A stretch of 22,581 nt of DNA from Butyriboletus loyo (GCA_038093515.1 JBBPSI010000332.1:1-22581); one strand, 5' to 3'; positions 8,411 through 18,189 are shown, numbered from the stretch's first letter. Translations and numbers: made by a program. Notes: a model not told the origin generated them from the letters alone.

Positions 8411-8924
8411 AGTCAACTTTGTTTCTGCCCTCGTCTTTGAGCTCCGCCGCGGACCCGCTCCCGAGGAACATGACTTCCTGAGGATCAAGTTTAAGAACGG
8501 CACCAACGATAAGACCTACCATGCTTTCGGCCCCAAAGCGGACATCCCTCTCACCGATTTCATTTACCGTATTGAAGTGGGTTCATTCGTCATTACATTG
8601 ACATCGCATCCCTTCACACAACTACGTCATGACCTCCTGGAAGCAATAAGCCGCTACCTCCAGCATGGGCTACCACGATCCATACCGCAACTTGATCAGT
8701 TCTCAGAAAGGTGCCTCGTCGTCTTCGCTGCTTGGACTGCCACCCTCTTCGTCGGTGTCTTTGCTCTCGCCAAGTATATCAAGCGTTCGCGTGCCAAGAA
8801 GCAGTACATCGTGAATGCACATTCCGAGTGTTTTTCGAATTATCCAGACCTCGTACGCAGGTCTGACTCACCACACTTCGGGATATGTGTCGTATTCGGC
8901 GGCCTAGGACGCCCACCAGCTTGA
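8411..8924 (+). pseudogene. C-terminal fragment resembling a membrane-anchored histidine (acid) phosphatase
   Basis: One frame runs from an apparent intron acceptor (CCAG, ends 8410) through 8924. It begins NFVSALVFELR, then LRIKFKNGTNDKTYHAFG and ADIPLTDFIYRIE. From memory these resemble the end of fungal histidine-phosphatase proteins (VxFELR...FKNGT...YxxFG...DIPLxxFI). A hydrophobic stretch at about 8713-8772 (VVFAAWTATLFVGVFALAKY) followed by KRSRAKK looks like a C-terminal membrane anchor. Part of the frame just after 8576 is probably an intron, since GTGGGT follows IYRIE. A further open frame at about 8973-9153 could be another exon. The catalytic RHG-containing N-terminal part is absent, so this is a truncated remnant. 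It occurs only in unit 2. The family call is moderate. Confidence 0.5.
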
Positions 8925-9356
8925 GAAGTCGTTTCCGTTGCTCTATCTGATACTCGACACTAATACCATATCAGAAATCCAGGAGAGTTGAAAACTCGGC
9001 ACTCAGCGACGACCTAAATATACGTCGAAACTTGGAGGCCGAGGATGATAGTGCAAATCTAGCTGCCTCTATCTTATTAATTTCCACAGCGCTAGAGGCT
9101 GCCATTGCAGGCTCGGATTCGAGCACAACATCCACGCCACGTTGTTGCGACTAGACACATAACAGGGATAGCTGATGAGTGGACATACTGGAAAGGGCTA
9201 GTGCCAAACTTCCGTAAAGGTTTCGCCGCGCACACAATGCGATTTGTGGTACCTACACTGCATTGCGCATTTATGACAGACTTACCAACCGTCTATTTTA
9301 TGCCTGTGCCACACCAATGCTACCGTAAGTCATCCACCTTTCTTCTGCCTTCCATC

Positions 9357-11561
9357 ATGGATCCTATCCTCAGTGATCAAGAGACTGAACAGCAGTTTCA
9401 CCCTCACACACAACTTGCCAATGAGGAACCAGATAGACAGGCCAGACGACCATGGTTCAAGAGGCCAAGCATCGCATGGTAGGATATGTCATGTCCATTG
9501 AATCACCATCTTATGTTATAACAGGATCGTGTGCACGAACATACTCAGTGCTCTCTCTTACTCCATTGCAACTGGGCCGCGTCTTGAAATATTCACTGAG
9601 ATCGTTTGCCGAGAATACTACCATGATCGCATACCGTTGAGTCTACAGGTTTGTTTCTCACCCGTGACTGACCGTTCATGGCATTGATGTACACAAGGCA
9701 ACTCAGTATCATCCCAACTCTCTTGGAACGTGTACTGCCGATCCACGGGTGCAGGCAGAGGTCGCGAGGGTTGGTACAAGTATGTTCTTTACCGTTCATA
9801 GCCGTGCCGTCTGAACTGACTGCGAAATCTCTAGTCCTTGCAATCATCGCCGGTGGCTTGTCATTCTTTACGATTGGCTGGTGGGGAGGGGTGGGTTCTC
9901 ACTTTGTTCTGTCGCCTCTCATATGGATCATTCACGGTAGTTTATGGATCGCTATGGCCGAACACGTGTCTTGAGCATGGGGGCGTTTGCGTCGATTCTC
10001 GGCGACTTCATCACGATGTTGCTCTTCTTCTTCCCCCGCAAGTTCCCCGGGGGATACTGGCTTCCAACCATCATCAATGCCATCGTGGATGGTGTTTTGG
10101 CATGTAAGTTTTGAGTGCCTTCCATCGCTTTACGAAACCATGGTCTCCCTTCAGTTCCTGCGTCCATGATGGTGGCAGAAACAGCGTACGTGCGCGATGT
10201 CTCTGAACCTCACAACCTGTACGTACCCCGTCCTATTTCATGCCATAAATCAGAAGCTCACAACCTTAACAGCTCTCGAAAACTTTCCCTTTTAGGCGGC
10301 ATCTTCTACGCAGGAGGGACTATTGGTCCAATTTTCGGCGGTTTCCTTAACGAGCGAACTGGCAGTGTCATAACTGCGCTTTACGCTACGACCATCCTGC
10401 ACCTCACATATGCTTCTATCGTCTGGTTCGCATTGCCAGAGTCCATCAGTGAGGCTTCGATGATTCATGCACGCAATCAATTTGCACACGAGCTAGCATC
10501 AGCAGCTGACGCCGACGTTGGTCCATTCCGACGCCGGCTTATGGTGTTTACCAAGGCGTTCTGGGATTCGTCCCCGCTTCATGTGCTGACACCAAAGCGT
10601 TTGCCGAACTCTCGATGGAAAGGGGACTGGAATTTGACCTTGCTGGCTCTCTCTGGGGGGTTCATTACCGTCGTCATGGTAAGGTTAGCTCAGTATCCTG
10701 CAAAGGGTCGTGGTTTACGTAGACCAATAGGGATCTTTGGGAGATGTGTTTCAGTACACCTTGTATACATTTAAATGGTCGTCATTGCAAGTATGACACA
10801 GTTCCTCGTTTCCCCCGCATGGCTGACTTTTTGGGCAGCTTGGCTACTTCATTAGTGCATCCGGGTTCTCGGCCGCTGTTTTCCTCATGGCAATTCTCCC
10901 TGGTAAGATACCTTGTACGGACCACTTTTTGACAGAGACTCAAGCACTCATCAGCCATAGTCGGTGTACTGAAGTGGACGCTATGCAAGCCGCAGTACAC
11001 CGAGGACGCAAGGCGAGACATGGTGTTTGACCTGCACGTTCTCCGAGTGTCCAGTTTGATCATTGCTGGTGGTTATGCTCTGATGGCTTTTGCTCCCACT
11101 GGGCTCCTCTTTACTCTGTGTTACATGATAACCACCTTTGGGCAGGGTTTCATCCCTGCTGCCCAGAGTTTGGCAATAATTCTCTATGCCAGCGAATCGG
11201 GTCAACATAATGCCGGACGTCTCCTCGGTGCATTAGGAATGGCATATGGTTTAGGGTGGGTTCTCAAGTTCTCGCGCCCGTAATAGATTCTCATCATATC
11301 GCCGTGTGCAGTGACGATCTCATCAGTCCGATACTTTTTGGGACCATCTTTTCGTACACTGTGTCGTTCTTTCCGACTGCCATCTTCTGGACAGCCGTCG
11401 GATGTGCATTGATGACGTTTGTCTTTTTGGTGTTTATCCGTCTGCCAAACTCGTTAACTGCACCGTCTGCACGGGATGCAGAACAACAGAACAGCCTCGA
11501 TCTCCGTTATGACGGGGGTGATACCGATTCTGAGCTGGAACCTCTTTTGGGGCATGAGTAG
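9357..11561 (+). CDS. MFS transporter, DHA1-type drug/H+ antiporter-like, copy B (561 aa)
   Basis: Exons: 9357-9478, 9525-9648, 9698-9773, 9835-9890, 9941-10103, 10155-10218, 10273-10678, 10731-10790, 10839-10902, 10955-11255 and 11312-11561, summing to 1686 nt with all phases closed. The structure matches copy A exon for exon. Motif A and motif C are identical to copy A. The N-terminus is four residues shorter (a 12-nt deletion in exon 1) and the C-terminal tail three residues longer. Exon 2, which encodes the first membrane segment, differs at about 13 of 124 positions. From 9792 to 10691 the DNA is identical to copy A, introns included. The acidic ELEPLL tail motif is kept. No stop, frameshift or broken splice site was found, so both copies look functional. 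The substrate is unknown. Confidence 0.92.
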
Positions 11562-12406
11562 CGTGTAGATAGTGTTGATCTATCTGTAGGTGTATAAGGA
11601 TAGAATATGCTTACGGTAACATGCGGATAAATCTAATGAGCAAGCCCCTTTGGCTCCTGGGAGCTCGGTGATATTAGGTTGGCAGTGGTTAGGACAGATC
11701 GAGGATGGTAGCTGACAAACGCCATGATCCTGAGATAAACCACGCTCCGTCTTTGAGGACACAAATAATGATACACGTCGACGCTGCGGAATATGTGAAG
11801 TCGTCAACATGCTGACTCGGAAGGCGGTTAGTGTTAGTAGTACACCAGGGACGAGAGCACGAGCAAGCAGTGATTAGTACAATCATTATGTTGCTGCAAG
11901 GAGGCACAGCGTATCCACTGGATCTTGCCCAGACACCTATTTTGGCGTTGACTGGTGCCGGCACACGACCGGCAAGTGTAAATTCCGAGAAACCACTTTT
12001 GAAACTCCGAGGGTTTCAATTTCTGTTATCAATGCCATAAACCCGGGTTTCTGTTTACCAAGCCATTAAAGCTCCCGGTTTCCGTTACGTAAGGGGATTG
12101 CTCGCTGGCACATACAATATCGCGATCGGTGGAGTCCCACCCGCCGACGTTGGGGCGGTACTGATCTAGTAACCTAGATGTATTGGATTTATTAATGTCG
12201 GCCCGTGCGGATTGTTAGGTGGGTTTTTCAACTGGCCTACGCCTACTTAAGTTATAGTTGAACCTGTCTGGTAAAATCCTTCCCAATATATGTATCGGGC
12301 AAACCAAAGTTGCACCGGCTCAGGTTGGACTCAAGATGGCACTGAGAGACAGTGAGAGACTCGGCCAAAAAAGCCAAATAATTCTTCCCCGTAACACGAA
12401 CACTGG
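11562..12406. other. 3' flank of MFS copy B plus sequence absent from unit 1
   Basis: The first 280 bp or so match the 3' flank of copy A. From about 11850 to 12380 the sequence has no counterpart in unit 1; I see no convincing coding frame, terminal repeats or RNA gene in it. Short related strings recur at 11980-12085 (GAAACTCCGAGGGTTTCAAT, then CCGGGTTTCTG and CCGGTTTCCG). From 12382 the end of unit 1 is recognisable again. Confidence 0.5.
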
Positions 12407-12537
12407 TTAAGTGGTCAAGAAACTGTAGGATATGATATACAGGGGTAATCCGCTAGAACAAAGGATCCCTACCCCAACTCTGTCGTAGTCTGCCTGATGA
12501 ATTCGTCCTCTGCCATCTTGAATTGGTTCGTCCTGAC

Positions 12538-13222
12538 CTACCTACGGCTCTCATTCCATTCACTGCCTTTCCAGGTGGTTTTGCCCATTGTGTCCCACAA
12601 ATCTCCCTCGTATGGATACCCCGGCGCACCAGCACAACCCCATGGTTGCGCGAAGGGATCCAACACCATCAAAAACACCGGATTCATTGGTCCCATGAAA
12701 TGAACGATCGCTGGATCCTTGGGCTATTCCAACGTGAGCTTCTCCCTCTCCACGTCATATCATTCTGTGGCTGTCCCGCGTGCTAGTCCATGTGAGACTT
12801 GACTAGAACAAATCACCTCTAAAGTAAACGTTGAGTGGGTCCTGATCCCGATAGGGTGCGTCCTTGATCTCGAAGCAGAACGTTTCAACCTCTGGAAACG
12901 CGGTGCAAGTTTTGACGAGGTCGATCAATGAGACGCTGAATTGAAGTATTCCACCCGGGGACACGAGCGTGACCTATTGGTATGACGACGTCTGGCGTGG
13001 CAACGGTAGGCTGACACACTCGCCAGGCAAGCACTTCATCATGTCGATTCTTGCCGGAGGTGGGCCCGATTTGGAAGTGATGGAGTCGGGGGTGATTTCA
13101 TAAAGAGAACGGTGATATCCTGGCGATGGGGCATGAACGCTTTGATTTTTTTGCTTGTCCTCTGCACGGAGACAGCAGTCAAAGAGGCAGGGTTGATGTC
13201 GGTGGTCACATCTAGTGCTCAT
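12538..13222 (-). pseudogene. Possible degraded or intron-split minus-strand gene, unidentified
   Basis: Three adjacent minus-strand readings look protein-like. The first is 13222-12974 (82 codons, ends in TAG). The second, 12973-12803, contains SPGGILQFSVSLIDLVKTC and then FPEVETFCFEIKDAPYRDQD. The third, about 12724-12538, contains AIVHFMGPMNPVFLMVLDPF and then WGCAGAPGYPYEGDLWDTMG. The TAG before the second block could be part of an AG acceptor, and a phase-0 GTTTAC...AATAG intron could join the second and third blocks. I do not recognise the family, and no convincing start codon or signal is visible. It may be a real gene with unresolved exons, a pseudogene, or chance. Evidence is codon plausibility only. 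Confidence 0.28.
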
Positions 13223-13341
13223 CGCTACTACAAATGATGATTACAGCAGTCAACCAGATGTTGATGAGGCTTTACCTGATGACACGAAGGCATGAAGTGG
13301 ACTCCGGAACAGGTGCGGCGCCCACTAGATACCGGAGTGTA

Positions 13342-13386
13342 CGAAAGTCCGAAAAAACCGGATGTCACGTGACGTTTCGGATTTCG
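13342..13386. repeat. Inverted repeat around a GTCACGTGAC palindrome
   Basis: The left arm CGAAAGTCCGAAA (13342-13354) pairs with the right arm TTTCGGATTTCG (13375-13386) with one unpaired base. The 20-bp interior holds the perfect palindrome GTCACGTGAC at 13364-13373. It could be a composite transcription-factor site or the end of a decayed element. Function is inferred from symmetry only. Confidence 0.5.
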
Positions 13387-13412
13387 GGCGATAGAAACCC
13401 ATCATACCTCCA

Positions 13413-13637
13413 ATGCCCCCTCTGACGAAAAAGCAGCGACGATGGGAGCAGCGGCGTGCCTCTTGCGCAAAATGCTTTGATTCTGGCATTATCGAGGATC
13501 TTCTGGAACTCATGATTACCAGCACATCCGTGACGCGTGACGGGCTCCAGCCCACTCATCACGGGGCAGGAGGAGCCTTGATGCAAAATAAATTTTGTTT
13601 TTCACGGTGTATTATGTCTGGGAGTGGATCGGAATGA
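13413..13637 (+). CDS. Short open frame with basic N-terminus, doubtful gene (74 aa)
   Basis: The frame opens MPPLTKKQRRWEQRRASCAK, a strongly basic start followed by an acidic-hydrophobic stretch (IIEDLLELMI). Similar basic openings occur in fungal transposon proteins and nuclear proteins, but I cannot assign a family. It starts 27 bp after the inverted repeat at 13342-13386, which could act as its promoter or be the tip of the same element. The rest of the frame looks non-coding, so this may be only a first exon or a remnant. Confidence 0.25.
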   Translation: MPPLTKKQRRWEQRRASCAKCFDSGIIEDLLELMITSTSVTRDGLQPTHHGAGGALMQNKFCFSRCIMSGSGSE

Positions 13638-13999
13638 CGGAGTCGAGTCTGTTCTGACACTCACGGACATGGTTCTCACCTCGGATGAGTTTTACATACA
13701 TTTATCCTCCACTCAATGTCTCGGCGATACAGAAGTACTTACTTAAGTGGTGAACATGTACTCTAGCGCTTGTTCTTATTCCCACGGAAACCACGTCCGC
13801 TTTGGGTGGCGTTCGCTTCGGTCACTGGCGATTCCTAGGACGGACGAATCCACCCAAACCGTTGGCCCTGATCTCGGACGCTCCAGTTTGTCCATCCTCT
13901 TCTTATACTTCATCAAGAGTCAGCAGACCTCGAAAGACGGTCTTGTCAGTAAAGTCATGCTTTACTTGGCGTCAACTCACATCAGCGTTGTAGAGAGAC
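13638..13999. other. Upstream region of F-box gene 1
   Basis: This stretch of 362 bp has no supported gene; short frames here (13747-14028 and 13802-13993) run into the real start of the F-box gene in other phases. No clear TATA or CCAAT element is seen. Confidence 0.45.
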
Positions 14000-15664
14000 A
14001 TGCAGCAACCAGCTCTTCCCCGTCTTGACCCAGTAGCCCAGGAGGAGGTCAACGTTCTCGCCGCACAAATATCTGCTCTTCAAGAGAGAAAGCAGAAGTT
14101 GACCAACGAAGCGTTCCATGTCCAATATTCCATCCTCAAGCTCCAAAGTCGCATCGCACAAATCAATAATGAGACCCTTCCGATATCCAGATTACCCTCC
14201 GATGTCATTGCTATCATCTTCGAGGAGAGCCGGTGTCTTCTCAATCAATGGCCCGGTCCTCGAAGGCCTCTTCCTACAGAAGTCCAGCTCTCTCATGTCT
14301 GCTCTCGTTGGCGCCAGGTGGCACTCAGTACCCCATCCCTGTGGACAACCATACGAGTCCCAATTCTTCACAAAGAAATCGCCGTCAAAACTTATTTTCA
14401 GCGATGCAAGCAGTGTCCCCTAGATATCCATATTGGCCCAATGCTCTCCGATAAGCGAATCATGGATCTCATCTCGACCCTCCTCATTCCCCGAATACCC
14501 CAGTTTCGGGAATTGATTCTTGACACAGAGGACCGTCAGGAACTCTTTAGCATCCTCGGACTTCTTGTCGACATCGCTGCACCCCATCTCCGTCGACTGA
14601 AGATATCGAGTCATGATCTCATTCGCGGACAAGGGGCTTATCCTCGCTTTAACCTTTTCCGGCATGGCGCGCCGCTGCTCGCGGACGCGCGCTTGAGCGC
14701 TATTCCAATCACGTTCCCCGAATCCTCCATAAAAACACTCCATTTCGATCCGTTACCTGGTCCAGGGGCCCCGCTCTCTAGGAGTGATCTACTAAGCATG
14801 ATCACGCCATTTGCATCCACTCTCACCACACTTCATCTCAAGGGTTTCGTGAGCGGATTCCACGAGGAACCGGGCAGCGTGCCTGTGGTGCTACCTGCTC
14901 TCCATGAACTTCTTGTCCACGGAAATGCATTGATTCATGGCTTTAACGTATTCCGCAATATATCCACTCCCGGCATCCGTTCCTTCACACTATTCGCCGT
15001 CAAGCGACATGCATTATCATCAATACACAAATTCATGACGCGGATATGTCCCGAGCAATTCCAGGGACTACGTGCCCTCCATTATATAGAGGGTGATATG
15101 GACGATGATCTGGAAATATACCTTCCCCACGCGACTTCGGAACTGACCCACCTCTCCGTAACGCTTGGTCATCACTCGCAGCTCCTGCGGCTCCTGCTTA
15201 ATAGCGACAAGCAAGCTTCATTACACGGGACTGCCCCCCTATGGCCAAATTTACGTACGCTATCACTCCACCTGGCTCGACCATGGATGCAGGACAGGGA
15301 TGATGCAGATGCAGACGAGGAAGATGAAATACCGCCCATGATGGCGATGCTGCTTGATGTTGTCCAACAAAGGAAATCTGTCGGCAGACCACTCGAGATG
15401 GTACAGCTTGAAGGCTCGAATGCACGTGCGTTCCAAGAACAATTCGGCTCGGCTCTCGTCAAGTCGCATCTACACGTGGACATGCGGGTGATTGTTCCGC
15501 AGCATTCGACCGATTTTCGACCTTGTGATCCTGATTGGGCATATACGGGCAACTTTTATGGATTGCAGTATCGCTCACATGTGTACCGGAAATTGCAGGC
15601 TCAAGACTGGCTGGGGGGGGCGGGGCCAAGGGGGCCTCCGACAATCATACATGCCACTCCATAA
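14000..15664 (+). CDS. F-box protein with N-terminal coiled coil, paralogue 1 (554 aa)
   Basis: This is a single uninterrupted exon. Residues about 12-58 form a likely coiled coil (VNVLAAQISALQERKQKL and following heptads). An F-box-like domain follows at about 63-118: ISRLPSDVIAIIFEE, then SHVCSRWRQVALSTPSLW. F-box proteins couple substrates to SCF ubiquitin ligases through Skp1. The remaining 430 residues have spaced leucines (LTTLHLKGF, LRTLSLHL) typical of the degenerate leucine-rich substrate-binding part in Agaricomycete F-box families. An acidic patch lies near residues 433-445, and a G-run at 15612-15619 gives a glycine-rich tail. The start is the first Met, directly before the coiled coil. 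Its paralogue lies 542 bp downstream on the same strand. The substrate is unknown. Confidence 0.9.
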   Translation: MQQPALPRLDPVAQEEVNVLAAQISALQERKQKLTNEAFHVQYSILKLQSRIAQINNETLPISRLPSDVIAIIFEESRCLLNQWPGPRRPLPTEVQLSHVCSRWRQVALSTPSLWTTIRVPILHKEIAVKTYFQRCKQCPLDIHIGPMLSDKRIMDLISTLLIPRIPQFRELILDTEDRQELFSILGLLVDIAAPHLRRLKISSHDLIRGQGAYPRFNLFRHGAPLLADARLSAIPITFPESSIKTLHFDPLPGPGAPLSRSDLLSMITPFASTLTTLHLKGFVSGFHEEPGSVPVVLPALHELLVHGNALIHGFNVFRNISTPGIRSFTLFAVKRHALSSIHKFMTRICPEQFQGLRALHYIEGDMDDDLEIYLPHATSELTHLSVTLGHHSQLLRLLLNSDKQASLHGTAPLWPNLRTLSLHLARPWMQDRDDADADEEDEIPPMMAMLLDVVQQRKSVGRPLEMVQLEGSNARAFQEQFGSALVKSHLHVDMRVIVPQHSTDFRPCDPDWAYTGNFYGLQYRSHVYRKLQAQDWLGGAGPRGPPTIIHATP

Positions 15665-16206
15665 GCTGTGGTGGCACTTACTGTAACTATCATCAGCGGG
15701 GACTTGTCGTCGATGTGTCCTACTTGAATGCATTTCAATTCGGTAGTCATCATGTGAGCCATGTGGAAAGAGCCAAGTTGTAGACGACAACCACTGTCAT
15801 GATGATGTCCATAACCAGTGACAATGGAGATCCGCCTACATAAATCAGCTTTCACCTTCCCCACCGTGCTAGGCAGATGTTTGCTCTCTTTCTCTTTCTC
15901 TCTCCATCCATCACATTGGTCTAGCGCGTCGAAATTTCCGTGCCATTGCCCTGCCGTGCGCAATAATACTCCCAGAAGCATTCCGAACGAGGCAGTCTGG
16001 TAAGTTGTCAAACATATCGCAGGCATGCTTCCAGCCTCCTCAAAAACGTGTTCCAAGCGTGTGCTGTAGTTCATTTGCTTTGCCCTTTAACCTGGAACTC
16101 CATGGAACATGTCCCAATCGAACTCTTAGCCATTCCCCATCGTATGTACCCGTCATTCTGGCTCTTGCGCTTGACTCAGCAGAACCGAATAGCAGCAGAT
16201 CCGTCC
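15665..16206. other. Intergenic region between the two F-box genes
   Basis: These 542 bp have no supported gene. It should contain the terminator of the first F-box gene and the promoter of the second; pyrimidine-rich CTTTCTCTTTCTCTCTCC at 15887-15904 is typical of fungal core promoters. The reading frame of the second gene is open back to 16048, so a longer N-terminus is possible. Confidence 0.5.
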
Positions 16207-17880
16207 ATGGCCCTATGCTATCTCAACGACGAAGCCACCTGTGGCATAAGGCTGAAAGACGAGCTAGAGCAACTCACCGCCCAAATCGGTGGGCTTCAGG
16301 CTTCGCATGACGAATTAGTCCGTGTCATGCGGAATCTCCAAGCCCGAGCAGCGCACATTCAAAATGCCAAAGCTGCAGTCGCTCGATTGCCGCCTGATGT
16401 CCTCGTCATGATATTCGAAGAATGTCGTCACCTACACCCTCAGTGGTCTGGCGTACTCAGTCTACTTCGTCAACTCCCCGTCGAAGTCCGTCTGTCGCAT
16501 GTTTGCAGCCACTGGCGAGCTGTGGCACTCTCTACTCCTAGCCTCTGGTCTTCTATACACTTCCCGTTCGAACACAAAGAAGAATCACTTCATGAATACC
16601 TCAAACGATCGGAGGGGAGTCTTCTCCAAGTATATTTAGGTCCATGGGCCAAGTACCCAAATCTAGAGCGCACTCTCACGACTGTGTTGATGCCACACGT
16701 GTGTCGTTTTGAACAGTTGGTCCTAGACGCGGTCTCGAGGGAAACACTGTCTGCGTTGTTACTTGCATTCCGCGATGAGGCTGCACCCTCTTTGAAGCGG
16801 CTGAGAGTCATGTGTAGAGGCACCATGCTCACACATGGGCCACTCCCGGTAGCGAACATATTCACAAAAGGCGCACCATTGCTCACGGACGTCCGTCTCG
16901 ACAACGTGCCTGTCATACTTCCCAATCCAGGCGCGGAAATGCTCTCGTTTTCGGTCTACCCCGGCCCACAGTTTCCCATGCCGCGGAGTGGCTTTCACCA
17001 GGTATTGGTTGCCTGTCCTTTCTTAAAAGTGCTTCACCTTCGGGGATTCGTGGAGCTCGTCGCCCAAGCGCCCATTTCCCCGATCCACCTTCCTACACTT
17101 CACGAACTCGTGGTCAATGGACGCGTGCTCACGAACGGACTCCGTCTGTTTGATCTCATCTCCGCACCCAATATTGACACACTCATTCTCGAAGACGTAA
17201 AAGCACACTCGCTCGCGTCCATCCACAAGTTCATCGCACGCTCCCACCCGTATGCCTTCCAGTTGCTCACCAAACTCCGTTACGTCCGATGTGAATTCGG
17301 ACCCGATATGGACGTGCATCTCCTTCGTGCCACGCCCGGTGTCTCCAAGCTCGTGCTCAGCGTAGACAAGAACATGCATCTCATCCGGCTGCTCGTCAAT
17401 AGCGACAAGCAGGCAGCGATCTATGGGTGTCCACCGATGTGGCCTGGCTTGCGCACCGTCACGCTCCATACGCAGGGGTACTCGGGGCAGGCCGTCGGTG
17501 CGGCTGGTGTCCCCGTGAACGAACCCTCACCGACGATGCTCCTCCTACAGGAATTCATCACTTCCAGGAACGTCCTCGGAAAACCTATCACGCTACTCCG
17601 CTTCAAAGGGCCCAACGCGGCATCCTTTAGCAACGAAATCCACTGGGGACTGAACCAAGCGAAACAATACGTCCCTACGCAAGCCATCTGTTGTCAGATG
17701 CCCGCTATCCTTGCGGATTGTGGGTACAATGATGATTGGGCGGCGATTGCGGAGGCCTATAGTAGCCAGCTCCGTCAGTTCTTGGCACAGGTGTCGCTCG
17801 TTCGCCATCAGATCGCGCCTGTGCTCCCTCCGAATTTTAACGTACAGCATTTGAGGCGTCGAATCGGAGTCCCAACGTGA
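16207..17880 (+). CDS. F-box protein with N-terminal coiled coil, paralogue 2 (557 aa)
   Basis: This is a single exon ending at TGA 17878-17880. The frame is open from ATG 16048 (610 codons), but the start at 16207 gives 557 residues, close to the 554 of its neighbour, and puts the coiled coil (LEQLTAQIGGLQASHDELVR) at the same distance from the N-terminus. The F-box lies at about 58-118: ARLPPDVLVMIFEECRHL, then SHVCSHWRAVALSTPSLW. Paralogy to the upstream gene is clear throughout: LASIHKF against LSSIHKF, LLVNSDKQA against LLLNSDKQA, and WPGLRTVTLH against WPNLRTLSLH. The C-terminal 70 residues have no counterpart motif in paralogue 1. The expected role is an SCF ubiquitin ligase substrate receptor with unknown target. 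Confidence 0.9.
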   Translation: MALCYLNDEATCGIRLKDELEQLTAQIGGLQASHDELVRVMRNLQARAAHIQNAKAAVARLPPDVLVMIFEECRHLHPQWSGVLSLLRQLPVEVRLSHVCSHWRAVALSTPSLWSSIHFPFEHKEESLHEYLKRSEGSLLQVYLGPWAKYPNLERTLTTVLMPHVCRFEQLVLDAVSRETLSALLLAFRDEAAPSLKRLRVMCRGTMLTHGPLPVANIFTKGAPLLTDVRLDNVPVILPNPGAEMLSFSVYPGPQFPMPRSGFHQVLVACPFLKVLHLRGFVELVAQAPISPIHLPTLHELVVNGRVLTNGLRLFDLISAPNIDTLILEDVKAHSLASIHKFIARSHPYAFQLLTKLRYVRCEFGPDMDVHLLRATPGVSKLVLSVDKNMHLIRLLVNSDKQAAIYGCPPMWPGLRTVTLHTQGYSGQAVGAAGVPVNEPSPTMLLLQEFITSRNVLGKPITLLRFKGPNAASFSNEIHWGLNQAKQYVPTQAICCQMPAILADCGYNDDWAAIAEAYSSQLRQFLAQVSLVRHQIAPVLPPNFNVQHLRRRIGVPT

Positions 17881-17904
17881 TTTGGATACATGATCCTGCT
17901 GGCC

Positions 17905-17990
17905 TTTTTTTTTTTTTTTCACCCGGTTTCTCGTATCAAACGGATCAGTCGTCATCATTATCTACATCATCCACATCATCCACATCATCA
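17905..17990. repeat. Poly-T run and three-unit 9-bp minisatellite
   Basis: A run of 15 T (17905-17919) is followed by three units of ACATCATCC (17964-17972, 17973-17981 and 17982-17990, the last ending in A). Both lie just after the F-box gene stop. Slippage-prone sequence of this sort is common in fungal 3' regions. The spacer up to the convergent racemase gene at 18190 holds nothing else recognisable. Confidence 0.75.
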
Positions 17991-18189
17991 CTTTACATAA
18001 GATCATCACCCATCATGACAATGCCTTTGGGATTACATATGAAGCGATATCCTATTAGCAATCTAGACGATGTCACATTTCTTCCTCTCTGTTTTCTTCT
18101 GAAGGAGGCATTACATATAGTTGTAAACTAGTACGCGGGTGACGTCAATATTTGTGGTATCTAGCATCAATTAGATGTTTTTTTAGCTT

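Larger units (their letters stand above)
7851..12406 (+). repeat. Tandem segmental duplication, unit 2
   Basis: Unit 2 repeats unit 1 in the same order: 3' fragment of the secreted-protein gene, spacer, MFS gene, MFS 3' flank and the terminal TTCTTCCCC-GTAACACGAAC string. It has extra segments compared with unit 1: about 215 bp near 8025-8245, about 740 bp near 8345-9090 in place of an unrelated sequence of about 180 bp, and about 530 bp near 11850-12380. Whether these are insertions in unit 2 or losses from unit 1 cannot be decided here. The right edge is less sure than the left. Confidence 0.8.

Noticed and set aside
11850..12380. Possible MITE or other insertion downstream of MFS copy B
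   Set aside because: No terminal inverted repeats or target-site duplication could be seen, so it is reported only as sequence absent from unit 1.
14420..14743. Minus-strand frames inside the F-box genes
   Set aside because: They overlap strongly supported coding sequence on the plus strand and show no domain.
16048..16206. Longer N-terminus for the second F-box protein (start at 16048)
   Set aside because: The frame is open, but the extra 53 residues have no counterpart in the paralogue, and the start at 16207 gives matching length and coiled-coil position. Kept only as an alternative.
17905..17919. Poly-T run as the tail of an antisense retrocopy
   Set aside because: No coding remnant or target duplication surrounds it; a simple homopolymer is the simpler reading.
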